A stretch of DNA of 64,000 bases from Aspidiotus rigidus. Taxonomy: Eukaryota > Arthropoda > Insecta > Hemiptera > Diaspididae. The stretch spans positions 5,193,501-5,257,500 of the forward strand of contig JAVHKY010000016.1 of the NCBI GenBank assembly GCA_035079385.1. The letters run 5' to 3'. A model generated the notes under the pieces. The model saw only the letters and a program-made list of their open reading frames with translations. It ran no database searches and was not told the origin of the DNA. The translations under genes were made by a program, and so were the position numbers. Position 1 is the first letter of the stretch, and every line of letters starts with the position of its first letter. Shown piece after piece: positions 52,596 through 64,000 of this stretch.

Positions 52596-55085
52596 ATGCG
52601 AACATATTTTTTAGTGCTTGCATTAATTTCTGCTTCTCACGGTTTAGTCATCGTCAAAGTGCAGCACGGTGAACTCCAAGGAACGGAAGATATCTCTAGG
52701 GGTGGCTCCAAGTATTTCAGTTTTCGTGGAGTGCCCTACGCAGAGGCTCCAACAGGCGAATTTCGATTTCAAGTACGTAACTTCTATTCCAAAATCAGTT
52801 GACAATTTTCACAACATTCCGTCAGTTTGTACCATTGTACATTGTTGAAGGATCCTCAGCCTTTAAAGAATTGGACCGATGTACGAAAAGCTGTAGAATA
52901 TTCTAGCATCTGCACTCAAACGACATTTAGTAATCCAGAAAAAATTCTTGGAAGTGAAGATTGCCTCTACCTCAATATTTTCACACCCCAAGTAAAAAAT
53001 TTCTACGAGTAAGATTTTCATCGCAAAAAAATAATAAGAAGGGGTACTGATTTTTATCATTATTCAGATAAATGATTGTAAAGTTTGCTCAGGATTGCCT
53101 GTTTTGGTTTGGATTCACGGTGGTGGTTTCAAAATGGGAGCTGGATCTTTCTATGGTCCAGATTATTTAATGGATAAACCAATGGTGGTAGTCACCCTCA
53201 ACTATCGACTCGGACTCCTTGGTAAATTTACCCCGCTCGATTTATTCGGTCAAGAATAATTCTTTTATCAGAATAATTATCCGTCTTTTGCAGGTTTTTT
53301 ACATTTTGACGATGAACATTTGCCTGGAAATTATGGTTTGAAAGATCAAATAGCGGCTTTGCATTGGGTGAGGAATAACATTAATAAATTTGGCGGCGAT
53401 TATAAGAGAGTAACGCTGGCTGGTCAAAGTTCTGGAGGTGCTTGTGTTCATTGGCATATGATTTCCCCAGCGAGTAGAGGTAGGTACTTAATTGAAATGA
53501 GACAGTGATGAGGGGGATGAAATATGGTTTGGATTTATCATTCAAGGTTTATTCCATCACGCTATAAGTCTAAGTGGTACTGCAATGGCTGGTTGGGCCG
53601 AAGTACCGAGACGAATTGCAAAGGACAGGGGTCTATCAGTCGCGAGGTTGGTCGGCTGTAATTATGAATCAGTTGGAGAAATTGTTCAATGTTTGAAGCG
53701 AACACCCGCGTCTCTTTTGATGAAGACGCAAGAGAAATTTCCTGTAAGATATTTTCATACGAACATACGGTATACAATCTTTTGTGCAAACGTTCTGAAA
53801 GACATTAATCACGAATCCCAGATATTGTCCTATCTTCCTGTAAGTTTCGCCATCGTTCCGGAGAGTGAAGATGGATCCGCGTGGAAACAGAAGACGATGG
53901 ACGTACCATGGCTCATAGGATTCACATCCAATGAAGAAGAACTTGATGTAGTTGGTAAGAATATGATCTAAAAAATGAAGAGCCAAAAGTGCTACCTGAA
54001 ATTTTTTGATGATCTTAAGGAAATCTTTTTTTATGGTTTTAGATCTGTTATCGAGGGATCCTAATTTAAAAGATTTCAATAAAAATTACCAAACGATTTT
54101 TCCGATCATCCTTTCATACAACTTATCACCGCGTACTCTATCAGAAAAAGAAATGACTCAGACGACTGAAAAAATCAAAAGATTTTACTTCGAAAATGAT
54201 ATCATTGACGGAGGAAAGACAAAACAATTAACAAATGTAAGCATTTGGAGTTTAATTTGCTGAATTTATCTTCATAATTGAGATTATATTTTTTGCAGTT
54301 GTCATAACTTTTTTTCCCCTCTGTAGTTAATGACAGATTTTTTTGTAATGCAAGATACTACCGAAGCTGCTTTACGACATCGAGGAGCGACATATTTTTA
54401 TATTTTTGACCACCTTCAAGAGCATTCTTTTATGGAATTCATGAACAAGGATTATAAACCAGGTAAACGAGAGTATGAAGAACAAATTATCTTTTTGAAG
54501 AAACTAAAATATGAATATCATTCCAGTTGGACCAGTTCACAGCGATGACGTCATTAGTCTCTTCAAAACTTCGTATTTTCCACAAGAATTAAATACAGAG
54601 GATACGCAAATTTCTAAGCTTATGATTGAAATGTGGTATAACTTTATTACCGCTGGGTGAGTTCGGAGTTGGTTCCAGATTGATAAGCTCGAAAAGTACA
54701 CAAAACATTTATCAACATGCGGAAGGGTCACCAAATTCACACACGTTAGACTATTTGAATCTGGCACAAGGGATTAGCACTGATTTATATTTTGTAAATG
54801 GGAAACAGCGACGAGTAACAGCGCTCAATTCGTTTCTCATAAAGTTTCCATTGTTGGTCGTTTAGTGTATTTGTATTTATAACGCTTTTTATGATCTTTG
54901 ACAGAAATCCGAACAGCGAGAGCTTGGGATTTAAATGGTTGCCATTATCCGAATCGAAAATTGAATTTTTGAATATTACCAAGGAACCAGAAATGCGACC
55001 GATGAACTGGAAAGATCGATTCTTTTTTTGGCGAAGTTTGAGACTGCAAAGTTATTCGAGCCGACTCGAAGAATTATCTGCATGA
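52596..55085 (+). CDS. Carboxylesterase unit 4, complete, 542 aa, ten exons, compact introns
   Basis: Exons: 52596-52772, 52851-52991, 53068-53221, 53294-53479, 53547-53743, 53822-53954, 54043-54236, 54327-54462, 54527-54656 and 54905-55085; 1629 nt in frame. It is a secreted type-B carboxylesterase with signal peptide [26 protein letters not shown], the canonical oxyanion hole HGGG (123-126), GQSSG with Ser203, probable acid Glu323 and His444 (GPVHSDDV). Exon 8 has one extra codon relative to unit 3. All introns are 64-88 nt except intron 9 (248 nt), so this copy looks like the ancestral layout without transposons. Intron 5 (78 nt) is stop-free and frame-preserving. From mid-exon 4 onward it is very close to unit 3, suggesting gene conversion or recent exchange. 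Confidence 0.92.
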
Positions 55086-55449
55086 CGACTTCACACGAAA
55101 TTATTTCTTTACCGAAGCATTTCATCATGTAACATGTTTTAAAATGGTGTCTCTTGACAGAAAAAACCTTGGGCAACTTTGGATCACTCTTGAGGACTTG
55201 ATATACTCCATTCTGTGACCAAAACTTGTTTATGGTCAAAATTCTTCCAACGCTCCCTCCTCTTACATATTGCTCGAGGGTCAAAAATTTTCTCAGGCGC
55301 TCTCCTGATCTAAAAAGCCGGATGCTCAAAAATTTTTTAGGTCTCCTCTCTCTTCTCAGTCAAGTCTTAGTTTCTGTTCATTGTAGTGCCGGATCTGCGA
55401 AATTTGATTTGTACATATTTTTTCTTCTACGAGGCTGGCAGAGTAATAT
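55086..55449. other. 3' flank of esterase unit 4
   Basis: No gene. A single 45-bp-type unit (catattgctcgagggtcaaa) occurs near 55265. Confidence 0.4.
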
Positions 55450-58140
55450 TTTTTGAGTCGACTTCTCTTCCAAATAGCGAATTGATTGATGTCAAATCGA
55501 CGTCGATTTAGAATCAAGATGGTCCCGTATGAGGCAGGGCCGTTAAGAGCCAAAGTAAATCCTGAGTTCTTTTCTTTATTTTTTTGTAGTCCAAGGGTCA
55601 AGATTATAATTCTAAACCTAGCCTGAATCCGACCTTCTTCAGAATTCCGATCTCGAGCGAAAGGTATCCTCCAATCCTCTCGGAGGTCTTTTTGTGAGGC
55701 CATATCTACCTTCTAACGTCATCAGAGGGTTAAAATTTTAGCCTATCTTGCGTGCTTTTAGAGGTTCCTTAGCTTAGTATTTATGTATTAGTGAAGATTA
55801 AAGTTAGGTTAGAATTCGAAGTAAGTTGGTCAAGGCATAATGTTAACTCAAATTTGACTCATTTTCCATATGGATTCCAGCTCAATTTTGAGTTGACTCT
55901 CAATTGACTGCTTTGATGATTCGATTTCAAGATTATTTGTTGTTCTCTAGGTAATGTGAGCTCGTTGGCTTAAGATCAATCTCAAATGGACGTGATCTGG
56001 AGTTGATTTAGAGTAGAAATCTCCAAATTCTTTTTTCGACCTGAAACTTATTGCTTAATTTGGTCCATGTTGAGTTAATTTGTAGTTCTCTGGTAAAGTA
56101 TACTGGTCGACTTCAAATTGACGTCAATCTAATGTCGATTCTGAGTCGACTTCTCTAAATTTTTTATCTACCTGAAATTGACTGCTCTGTTGAGTCGGTG
56201 TTGATAGTCGATCTTTCGACGTCGATCTGTAGTTGGTTCTTAGTATACTTCTCCAAATTTATCAACCAATCGCAGGAATCGATTGCTCGACTGGTTAGAT
56301 TTCAAGTCAATTTTTAATCCTTATGGAATGTATGCTGGTCGACTTCGAATCTATCTGAATTCGACGTCGATCTAGAATCGATTTACTGTCAACTCCTTGT
56401 AGAGTTCTGCCTGTTTGGCAACTTCGCTATTCGCAAATAGAAAGTGCAGCCATATTTATGTAGTGGGGACCATTAGGTACCTATTGAAAATCTCAATCAT
56501 GTATCGATGTCGATTTTCATTTGACATGAAAATCTGATACCGAGCTTTAACTCATTGTTGACGTCGATTGAACCCACTTTTAAAATCGACGGAATTTCGA
56601 CATTGATTGCAAGTCTCTTACCGATAAAGGACGAATTAATCCGGATTTTGAGTCGATATCAACTGATAACTTTGGGAGTTGACTCCATTTCAAAGTCGAC
56701 GATGAGTCGATGATAAAAAGGAGCGGTCGATTTTGAGTCGACCTCCAGTTATTTTGAATTAATTTGCCGTCGACATTTGGCAGAGCTAAATCGACATAAA
56801 ATCGTTCGATTTTCAGCCGGCTCTTGATCGAAATAGTGAGTCGATTTGAAGTCGACATAGTTCACCGAATCCAGCAGCTAAGTCACCGAACAGCCAGGAT
56901 GCTAGAAGTCCATTAAGCACTGGAAGAGGAGCTCCACATTTACGTGTCAAATGAGTCGAAAATCAGGTCAACAGGTCACAGTAACCTTGCCATCAATTTG
57001 AGGTCAATTCAAACCTTACATCTTCAGCGCACTAGATACAGGGCCGGATTTAGAAGCTTCAATACCCGGGGCCCACCCAGGTTTTTGGGGCTCTTTTTTT
57101 TTTAGCGGGGAACCCACTATCCCTTTTGTTGGGGGTACTTTCAGGAAATTCTAGTCCGCGAGCGTGGGCGCGCCGCGAGTTTGATCACGTCACGATCTTG
57201 ATGACGTCACGGAGACGGGAGGAGACTTATAAGAATTCCTACCTCCGAGCTATATATGATAGGAGGGGGACTTAGGAAGACGACGGCTTCCTTGAAATGA
57301 CGGCGCGTTCAAGTTATCACGTCATGATTTTCGGGACTTGGGAAAACTTCAGGCTCTAGGGGACTCGTGACAGTGGGTTCTCCGCTGCCATTGCAGTCCT
57401 TCAATGGCATCTAATTTTTTTTCAACGTCTCAGGCTTTGCTCTCGCCCGCACGATGTTTCAAGGAATTAATGAAAAATGTGGGACCCTCATTTTGTGGGA
57501 GCCTGGATCCCGCTCCCCCCTAAATCCGGCCCCCAGATATCGACGTTAATTCAACGTCGATCGGTGATTGATTTGAAGTCCATCAGGCATTTGGAATGGA
57601 TGATACCAAATAGACTACAGCTTGAATCAAGTCAACAAAATGGCGTTATGCCGACTGGATTTTTCCGTCTGAGTGCAGTTGATTTCAAGCAGAATGAGAA
57701 TTTTGACTTCAGTTCGATTCAAAGTCGATCTTCATGAATTATACGAGTACGCAATGACGCAAAGAATAGTGGCGGGGTCGGATTAAAGGAAGTTTTGAAG
57801 GGGCCATTGGTCCCGGGTCTCCGCAATTGCAGTTTGACTACAACGAAACACAGAAGAGGGTTGGTACCCCCATATACTGATATAATCTCGAGGATAAGGG
57901 GTCCTCCCAAGAATTTGGCCCCAGACACCACGAATGCCAGATCCGGCTTTGACTAGTAGATATCAGGTTGATCAATTTGGAGAGGTTGACACGAGATCGA
58001 CTTGAATTAACGTGACAAATGAGATGAAATGGAATCGTTGTGGATCAGCCCCAAAGTTTTGTGAAGTCAATTTTGACGATATTTCGACGCAATTTGAACA
58101 CAGACTTGAGAAGAAGTCAAGTTTTGCTCGATTTCGTGTA
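55450..58140 (-). repeat. Diverged satellite, opposite orientation to 11.2-12.3 kb
   Basis: Phrases such as tggtcgacttcaaattgacg, gttctctggtaaagtatact and ctgaaattgactgctctgtt are reverse complements of the 11.2-kb satellite, recurring at roughly 110-150 bp. It is interrupted by the hAT-like element at 57039-57534 and by a second ggtcggatt/atccggc segment at about 57770-57955. Confidence 0.6.
57039..57534. mobile_element. hAT-like MITE with cagggccggatttag end
   Basis: cagggccggatttag at the left mirrors ctaaatccggcccc at the right. It contains a 45-bp-type unit (gctatatatgataggagg) and a gacggcttcctt box at about 57245-57295. The flanking octamers only partly match. Confidence 0.6.
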
Positions 58141-61100
58141 TAATTGACCATCGACCGCAAATATTGGTTTATAGGGATCGTTTTGGAAAATATGCGCAGG
58201 ATATATGAATTCGACTATTTCCGGGTTATTATAAATAATAATTAATAAAAAGGACTCAAGCGTCAACTTATGGTTCTGCTCAAGATAATGAGTGAGATCC
58301 AAAAAGTTTGTGTATATTACTTAAAATCATTTACTACTCAAAAAAGAAAAAATGGCATGTTCACTGTTAAATTTCAAACTTCTCGAGCAGGAACGCGACA
58401 ATTTTAGTTTTGTTGGTTTTATGTCTAATTTTAGATATGTTTACCATGTCGTAAGGTTGGAAAAAAAAAAACGAAATTAACACTTGTATTTCCAATAATT
58501 ATCAGACAGAATGTGACCATCGTCACGTTACAAGTAATTTACTCGTATTACTCGTACGTAGTTCCATCCTCTGATTTGTGTATTTCATGATGAGCTTTCG
58601 ATTCCTACAATTGCCCTCTCAAAAAAAGACTAAGATAATTACAGATAACAACACGTGAGACACTGCGTTATAGGGGTAGTCAATTAAGGTTAGAATAGAA
58701 ATTGAAGTCCTGGAGTTTTTCCATGTTGTTTTTGATGGTACAGGGAAAAACAAACACTATGCGACTCGTTTTCTGTTATTACGAGGAAAAAAAAAAGTAA
58801 GTGCTATAAAACTGTCTGCGTTTATTACATTAAGTAATGCGCGTGTAACTTTTATGAGCTATTCAAAAGAATCGCGCTCTGCATCAGGTCTCCTCTAATT
58901 TGCCTTTCGAGAATGGAAAAAAAAATTTGATAAAATCATTCGCGCAATCCTCGGAGCCATATAGTTAATCGGATGGTTGGCGCAGTTATTAAATATACCT
59001 ACTTATATACTGAAAGCGGATAGACCTATTCCATTTATTGATTCGATTTTTCATAATTTGATAAGCTCGATAAAGTATATAGACGCTAATTAATCGAGCG
59101 TATCAAAGCTAAAATTAAAAAGTCAACTTTCAACAAGGTCATCAACTATCGTTCAAAATACAAGTATACTCATTTTGTATTAACCTTAGAGAAAACGATA
59201 TTCGCTCCATCATTTATGTATTCGTATCTCATACGCGCCGCGCCGTGCGGCGTTGCTAGATTACATAAAACTAAATCATAAACCCATACTGTCAATAGTG
59301 TATCACATTTTTTCGATATTAATTACCTGCACCGATTTCGAGTCAAGACACCACCCTCTTTGTGCAGCACTCTAATGAATTATCGTGTCGTAATGTTGCG
59401 GTATGCGAAATAAAATAGCCGATTAGCCTTCAACCGAGGGTTCCACTTGTAAAACGATCGTCATTCTCGATAACAAATTATTATCTACTGTATTATTAAA
59501 TTCAGTTTACTATTCTTTATGTCGTGCACAAAGACGTTTTTCAATGTACCGGTATGCAAAAGTGTTGGAATGTAATTAGCGCCTGGTGCAGTGAATTGAG
59601 CAGTTGCGTGAGAAGAAGTAAAGACAACGTTGTTGGGACATAATCGAAGAAAAGAGAAGAGCCAAAGTTCCGAAAAGAAAATTTGGGGGTGTCTGATTGC
59701 CGAATTTTACAAGCCCCTCCTATTATTATATGTAATGTGTAACTCAAAGACAGAATTTTTCGTTCGCTTCCTTAGTTCTTGATATACGTACAACACTCAA
59801 AGATTAATCCTTACATATTATACTTGTATCTACAGCTCTAAGGAGAACACTTTTTCGAGTCTTTTTCTGGATTTTATCTTTGTAATTACGAGACGTAGTT
59901 GAAAGGAAAAACAAAATTACAGTCACGTAACCTGGTCTATGGGACGTACGTCCCTCACCTATCTAGCTCGAAAATCAAAATTTTTCCTCGTCTCCCTATT
60001 TGACAGTCAGAATTTTTCCGAATCCCTAAATTAGGTCAGAGTCCCCTCTTCTCTCGGAACCACAATTTGCCGGAAGGCGGACATTTCTTCTAAATAAACC
60101 CCTATCAGTTGAAACAAATGTTATACTCTTTATTGATGTAGCCAAGAGGGGAATGAGGTTGGCTTCTTCCCTCCCTCTGCCCAGAGAACGTAAAATACCA
60201 AAGTTATGTTCATATAGAAAAGAAAAAAAAGAAAATGGACGAATTATTTTTTTTAACTCTATATTTTTCGCTTCCTCCTTTCACCAATAAAAATTTTTCT
60301 TCCTCCTTGAAGAATCAGGTAGGTATGTTACTTTTCAGATAGTTTTGATCCTCATCCCAAAACTTGAGTTGCAAGCTTGCATTTCTGTTTCAAATCTAAA
60401 ATACCTATCATTTTTTTTTTTAAGCGACTACTTTCAGTAAAACTTTCATGATCTCCGCCCATGATCAAAAGTTATTCGTTAAGTTATCGTCTCAGATTCA
60501 TACCGTGCAAACAAATTAAACGTCTGATGGATAATCTGAAAAAATATCTGTACGCATAGGTGATATTTGAAAGTCAAATGAGAAACAATGGTTCAGCATG
60601 TTCGATCAGGTGGATGACTGGAATAAGTAGGTCATGATATTTATCTTATTTCGAATTCAGTAACTGATAGTTTATTAGTCCTGAACTGAATTCGCGAGTA
60701 TGTTATGGGGGTACAGAAACATCGCGCTAAATTTCTCCGATAGGTATCACACCTGGGCCTCATATAGGTAGTGTACAGTATGAGGTACGAACGACGACAC
60801 AATTCGTTGTTAAAAACAAGTACGACTTGCTAATTAATGTTTTCAAAAATTAGTTCGGATTAAAGAAAAAAAAAAAAAAAAAAAAAAGTTTTTTAGAGCG
60901 AAAGAAAAATGGAGCTAGAATAGAATTGGATATTATAATTACCGATTATGCTTTCCGTTGACAGTCATGCTACAGTCTGTAGGTCTACATTTCGCGTTGA
61001 ATACAATTTACTTTTAATAAAATTACGACCACGGTCTGTGGAAATCAAATTATATGTACTGATGGCGTAGACGACCTATTGTAAATCCCAATGTCGATGT

Positions 61101-61800
61101 CGTACTTTTCTATTGAGTTTACTTTTTATTTGCGGCCTTGACCTCTACGAGCGCAATGAATGGAGATTGTTAATGCATGGAAAAGAAACTTTTTTTTCTC
61201 TTCGTAACCCGACCGCAGACAATCTGCAATAAGTTTACAAAAGATCAAGAAGACTCGAAACGAGAATACGATGTTTTTTTTCCTTCTAGTCTTGAATTTG
61301 CTCTCGAATAAGAACTTACGTAATATAAAGAACGAAAGCAAGGCTGTTGATAATGAAACTAGAATAGCCTTACACTTAGTGTGTTTCCTCCTCTAAACAC
61401 TTCGGCTTATAAGTCGGTGACAAATTCCAAACGAAGAAAAAAAAATGCAGACATCAAAACAGAATTCATTGCCTTAAGTCGTAGTGCATTGGGACAGCAG
61501 TTTATGAGAAGAGAATACGTTTTTAATAGGTTGGATCAGACGTTATTAATTAGTAATAAAAGTAAACTTTCCTACATCGTTAGAAATATTTCTTTGTCAA
61601 GAAATCTTGAATTGATAGGTACTTATTTCGGGCACCAAAAATATCATGAAAAAGTTCAGACCTAAGAGAGTCTTTTTATTTTTTGTAACTTACCGGTACC
61701 TTTGCAAACGGTAAGTCTGCGAAGGGCGTGGATTTTATCAGGAAAAAGATTGCCATTCGGACGAGTATAGAAATATAGTTGGCTTGTCTAAATTAAGATC
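58141..61800. other. 3.7-kb AT-rich stretch without recognisable genes
   Basis: Short frames only; the longest (61381-61665 plus, 94 aa) has no domain I know. There is an A run of 23 at about 60866-60888. No strong repeats are seen apart from one tcgaaaatcaaaatttttcc fragment at about 59968. Confidence 0.4.
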
Positions 61801-61874
61801 GTACCGGTAATAATGATTCCTCCGCATCACTTTTCAAGATTCAAACATTCTTTCTCTCGAAAGCAGCCTTTTAA

Positions 61875-62866
61875 CAGGGAACCTGTTTTATGGGGGGCTA
61901 TTTGAGAAATCTGCCGTGCGCCGTCCAGTGAAAAACTTAGAAAAATTTCGACCCTCGAGCCATATATGATAGGAGAAGGACTTAGAAAAATTTCGACTCT
62001 CGAGCTATATATGATAGAAGGGGGACTTAGAAAAATTTCGACTCTCGAGCTATACATGATAGAAGGGGGACTTGGAAAAATTTCGACTCTCGAGCTATAT
62101 ATGATGGGAGGGGGACTTGGAAAAATTTCGACTCTCGAGCCATATATGATAGAAGGGGGACTTGAAAAAATTTCGACTCTCGAGCCATATATGATAGGAG
62201 GGGGACTTAGAAAATTTTCGACTCTCAGCTATATATGATAGAAGGGGGACTTGGAAAAATTTCGACTGTCGAGCTATATATGATAGGAGGGGGACTTAGA
62301 AAATTTTCGACTCTCAAGCCATATATGATAGAAGGGGGACTTAGAAAATTTTCGACTCTCGAGCTATATATGATAGGAGGGGGACTTAGAAAAAAGCCAT
62401 ATATGATAGAAGGGGGACTTAGAAAAATTTCGACTGTCGAGCTATATATGATAGGAGGAGAACTTAGAAAATTTTCGACTCTCGAGCTATATATGATAGG
62501 AGGGGGACTTAGAAAAAAGCCATATATGATAGAAGGGGGACTTAGAAAAATTTCGACTGTCGAGCTATATATGATAGGAGGGGGACTTAGAAAATTTTCG
62601 ACTCTCGAGCTATATATGATAGGAGGGGGACTTAGAAAAAAGCCATATATGATAGAAGGGGGACTTAGAAAAATTTCGACTGTCGAGCTATATATGATAG
62701 GAGGGGGACTTAGAAAATTTTCAACTCTCGTGCCATATATGATAGGAGAGGGACTTAGGAAAATTTGGAGTTGGTCTAGGCCTTCTTTTTACTACCTTTC
62801 TCCAAATCTAGGCTTCCTTGAATTTTCAATACCAAATCTCATTCGAATCATAAAACAGGTTCCCTG
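61875..62866 (+). mobile_element. ~1-kb element with 17-bp TIRs carrying the 45-bp minisatellite
   Basis: cagggaacctgttttat (61875-61891) and its exact inverted copy ataaaacaggttccctg (62850-62866) bound the element. Inside are a gccgtgcgccgtccagtg box, the minisatellite, and a unique segment also found at 7150-7200 in reverse. A gttaaggaagccgtca box follows directly outside the right end. Confidence 0.65.
61954..62766 (+). repeat. 45-bp minisatellite, 19 units, with 123-bp higher-order repeat
   Basis: The consensus unit reads ctatatatgatagragggg then gacttagaaaaatttcgactctcgag (split here). Nineteen units can be delimited. From about 62359 three successive 123-bp blocks repeat as short-short-long unit triplets (gccat starts at 62396, 62519 and 62642). 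Because 45 and 123 are multiples of three, long frames appear by chance. Confidence 0.9.
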
Positions 62867-63011
62867 CGTTCCTCGTTTAACTTCGTTAAGGAAGCCGTCA
62901 TTTTTGTCTCTTAAAGATCTACCTACGTTCTATCACCTATCTGTCTTGACTATAAGCATACAGTTGATCCAAACAAACGAAAGATTGCAAGATTGTGAGC
63001 ATGTGAGGTAA

Positions 63012-63421
63012 TAGACCGATTCTCCGGTGACGTCACAGTGTTGATAACAGTGAGCGATGGTGAGTCTTAGTGAGTCAAAGTGCCCATAATTTATTTGTAA
63101 TCGATATTATGATTATTGGGCCAATCAGGAGATTGATTTCCATAAGAATACCTACACAGGGAACGATTCGATCACATACAATATTCAAAAACAAGATGTT
63201 CCTAATGTATTAGAGATCTCTATCTAGAATCTAGAAGTTCTCTGGAATTCAAATATGTAGCTTTTATTGCTAACGTATTTCTTGTTCTTGAATACTAGTG
63301 AATGATTGAAACGTTGTCTGTGTATTCTTATGGGATTCTAAAATGGCTGCCCCAAAGCCAGCAGCAGAGAACAAGCATTCAATCAAAATCAAAGATGTTG
63401 ACGTCACGGAGAATCAGTCTA
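63012..63421. mobile_element. MITE copy B, same family and orientation as 2500-2891
   Basis: tagaccgattctccggtgac at the left mirrors the right end (tagactgattctccgtgac on the other strand). It matches copy A over its whole length apart from a few short indels. TA borders as in copy A. Confidence 0.8.
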
Positions 63422-64000
63422 TGAAATGTGGGGAATTACGTATTGTATACAGCCTGATGTCTGACCTGAAATCAACTTATTCTGGAAATGTAAATAGACT
63501 GATCGACTTTAAATCGACCTCAATTAAGGTTGAAGTCCTCATTTCTTAATTAGAATTAGCTGTAGGTAGGCCGAGTATTGCCCAAGTCGATATGATTGTT
63601 ATATCCTGAATCCTGAAGATGATATTGAATGATAGCGATGGGTCACGTCATCGGCACCTCTTCTGATTCTTTATCAACCTACTGAAATTAAATCATTCTT
63701 TTGAGATGATTGATTTATCCTCCATCGAGTAAAGAATCCCTGTGTAATTGTCAATGAAATCTTTGAATGTTTCAAGTATTGTTAAAAATTAAAAGAAAAA
63801 TATAACATTGATTGCAAATTTGAAAATTAAATTACCTAGGTACCTATATCATAGTCTCAAACTCCTAATCTCATCAGTATCAATTTCTCAAGATGATTTC
63901 TTTTGAAACTAGATTTAAAATGTTTTCTATATAGCTAGAAAGAAAATAAATTGAAAGTTTGAAATTCTAGCTGACTGGGGCTTTCCTGTGATATACATAT
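63422..64000. other. End of window, no gene seen
   Basis: Around 63470-63540 a satellite-like phrase (gatcgactttaaatcgacct) recurs. The remainder is AT-rich and unassigned. Confidence 0.4.

Noticed and set aside
61945..62770. Regularly spaced repeats resembling a CRISPR array
   Set aside because: Units are directly tandem without unique spacers, and the sequence is clearly eukaryotic.
62235..63011. 258-residue open frame with 15-residue repeats (MIGGGLRKFSTLELY type)
   Set aside because: It is a by-product of the 45-bp minisatellite, whose unit length is a multiple of three. Open frames exist on both strands and no start context or domain supports a protein.

Overview
The window looks like euchromatin of an arthropod, most likely an insect, dense in transposable elements. 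It is AT-rich. The only host genes I can support are short-intron type-B carboxylesterase genes with secretory leaders. Most of the remaining recognisable sequence is eukaryotic mobile DNA: RTE-like, I/Jockey-like and R1-like LINEs, Penelope-like elements (PLEs), a Ty1/copia element, and many MITE or foldback DNA elements. I cannot name the species.

Layout. 1-1.5 kb: 5' end of a LINE on the minus strand with an intact endonuclease. 1.5-12.7 kb: repeats and MITEs, two Penelope copies (one an inverted composite carrying a nested foldback element), a 45-bp minisatellite and a diverged satellite. 12.7-16.3 kb: no recognisable gene. 16.3-19.1 kb: a 2.85-kb foldback element. 19.2-55.1 kb: a tandem esterase cluster of four units, each with homologous upstream DNA. 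Units 1 (21.6 kb) and 2 (29.2 kb) hold only promoter plus exons 1-3. Units 3 (42.3-47.9 kb) and 4 (52.6-55.1 kb) are complete ten-exon genes encoding 538 and 542 residues. Between and within the units lie an I/Jockey LINE, a 2.0-kb foldback, an intact copia retrotransposon with identical-looking LTRs, an R1 LINE tail and several MITEs. 55.4-58.1 kb: the same satellite as at 11.2 kb but in the opposite orientation. 58.1-61.8 kb: nothing recognised. 61.9-62.9 kb: the 45-bp minisatellite element again, opposite in orientation to the copy at 7 kb. 63.0 kb: a second copy of the MITE first seen at 2.5 kb.

How it fits together. Esterase units 1-3 share a Penelope fragment in intron 3 that unit 4 lacks, so the PLE most simply entered before units 1-3 were duplicated. 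Units 1-3 also share a Gly-to-Ser change in the oxyanion hole (HGGG to HGGS), the position where resistance substitutions occur in insect acetylcholinesterase and esterases. Later insertions (copia, R1, foldbacks, MITEs) split individual units, and comparison between units supplies empty sites for several of them. The two isolated exon 1-3 blocks are either truncated duplicates or alternative first-exon cassettes for the exon 4-10 block of unit 3.
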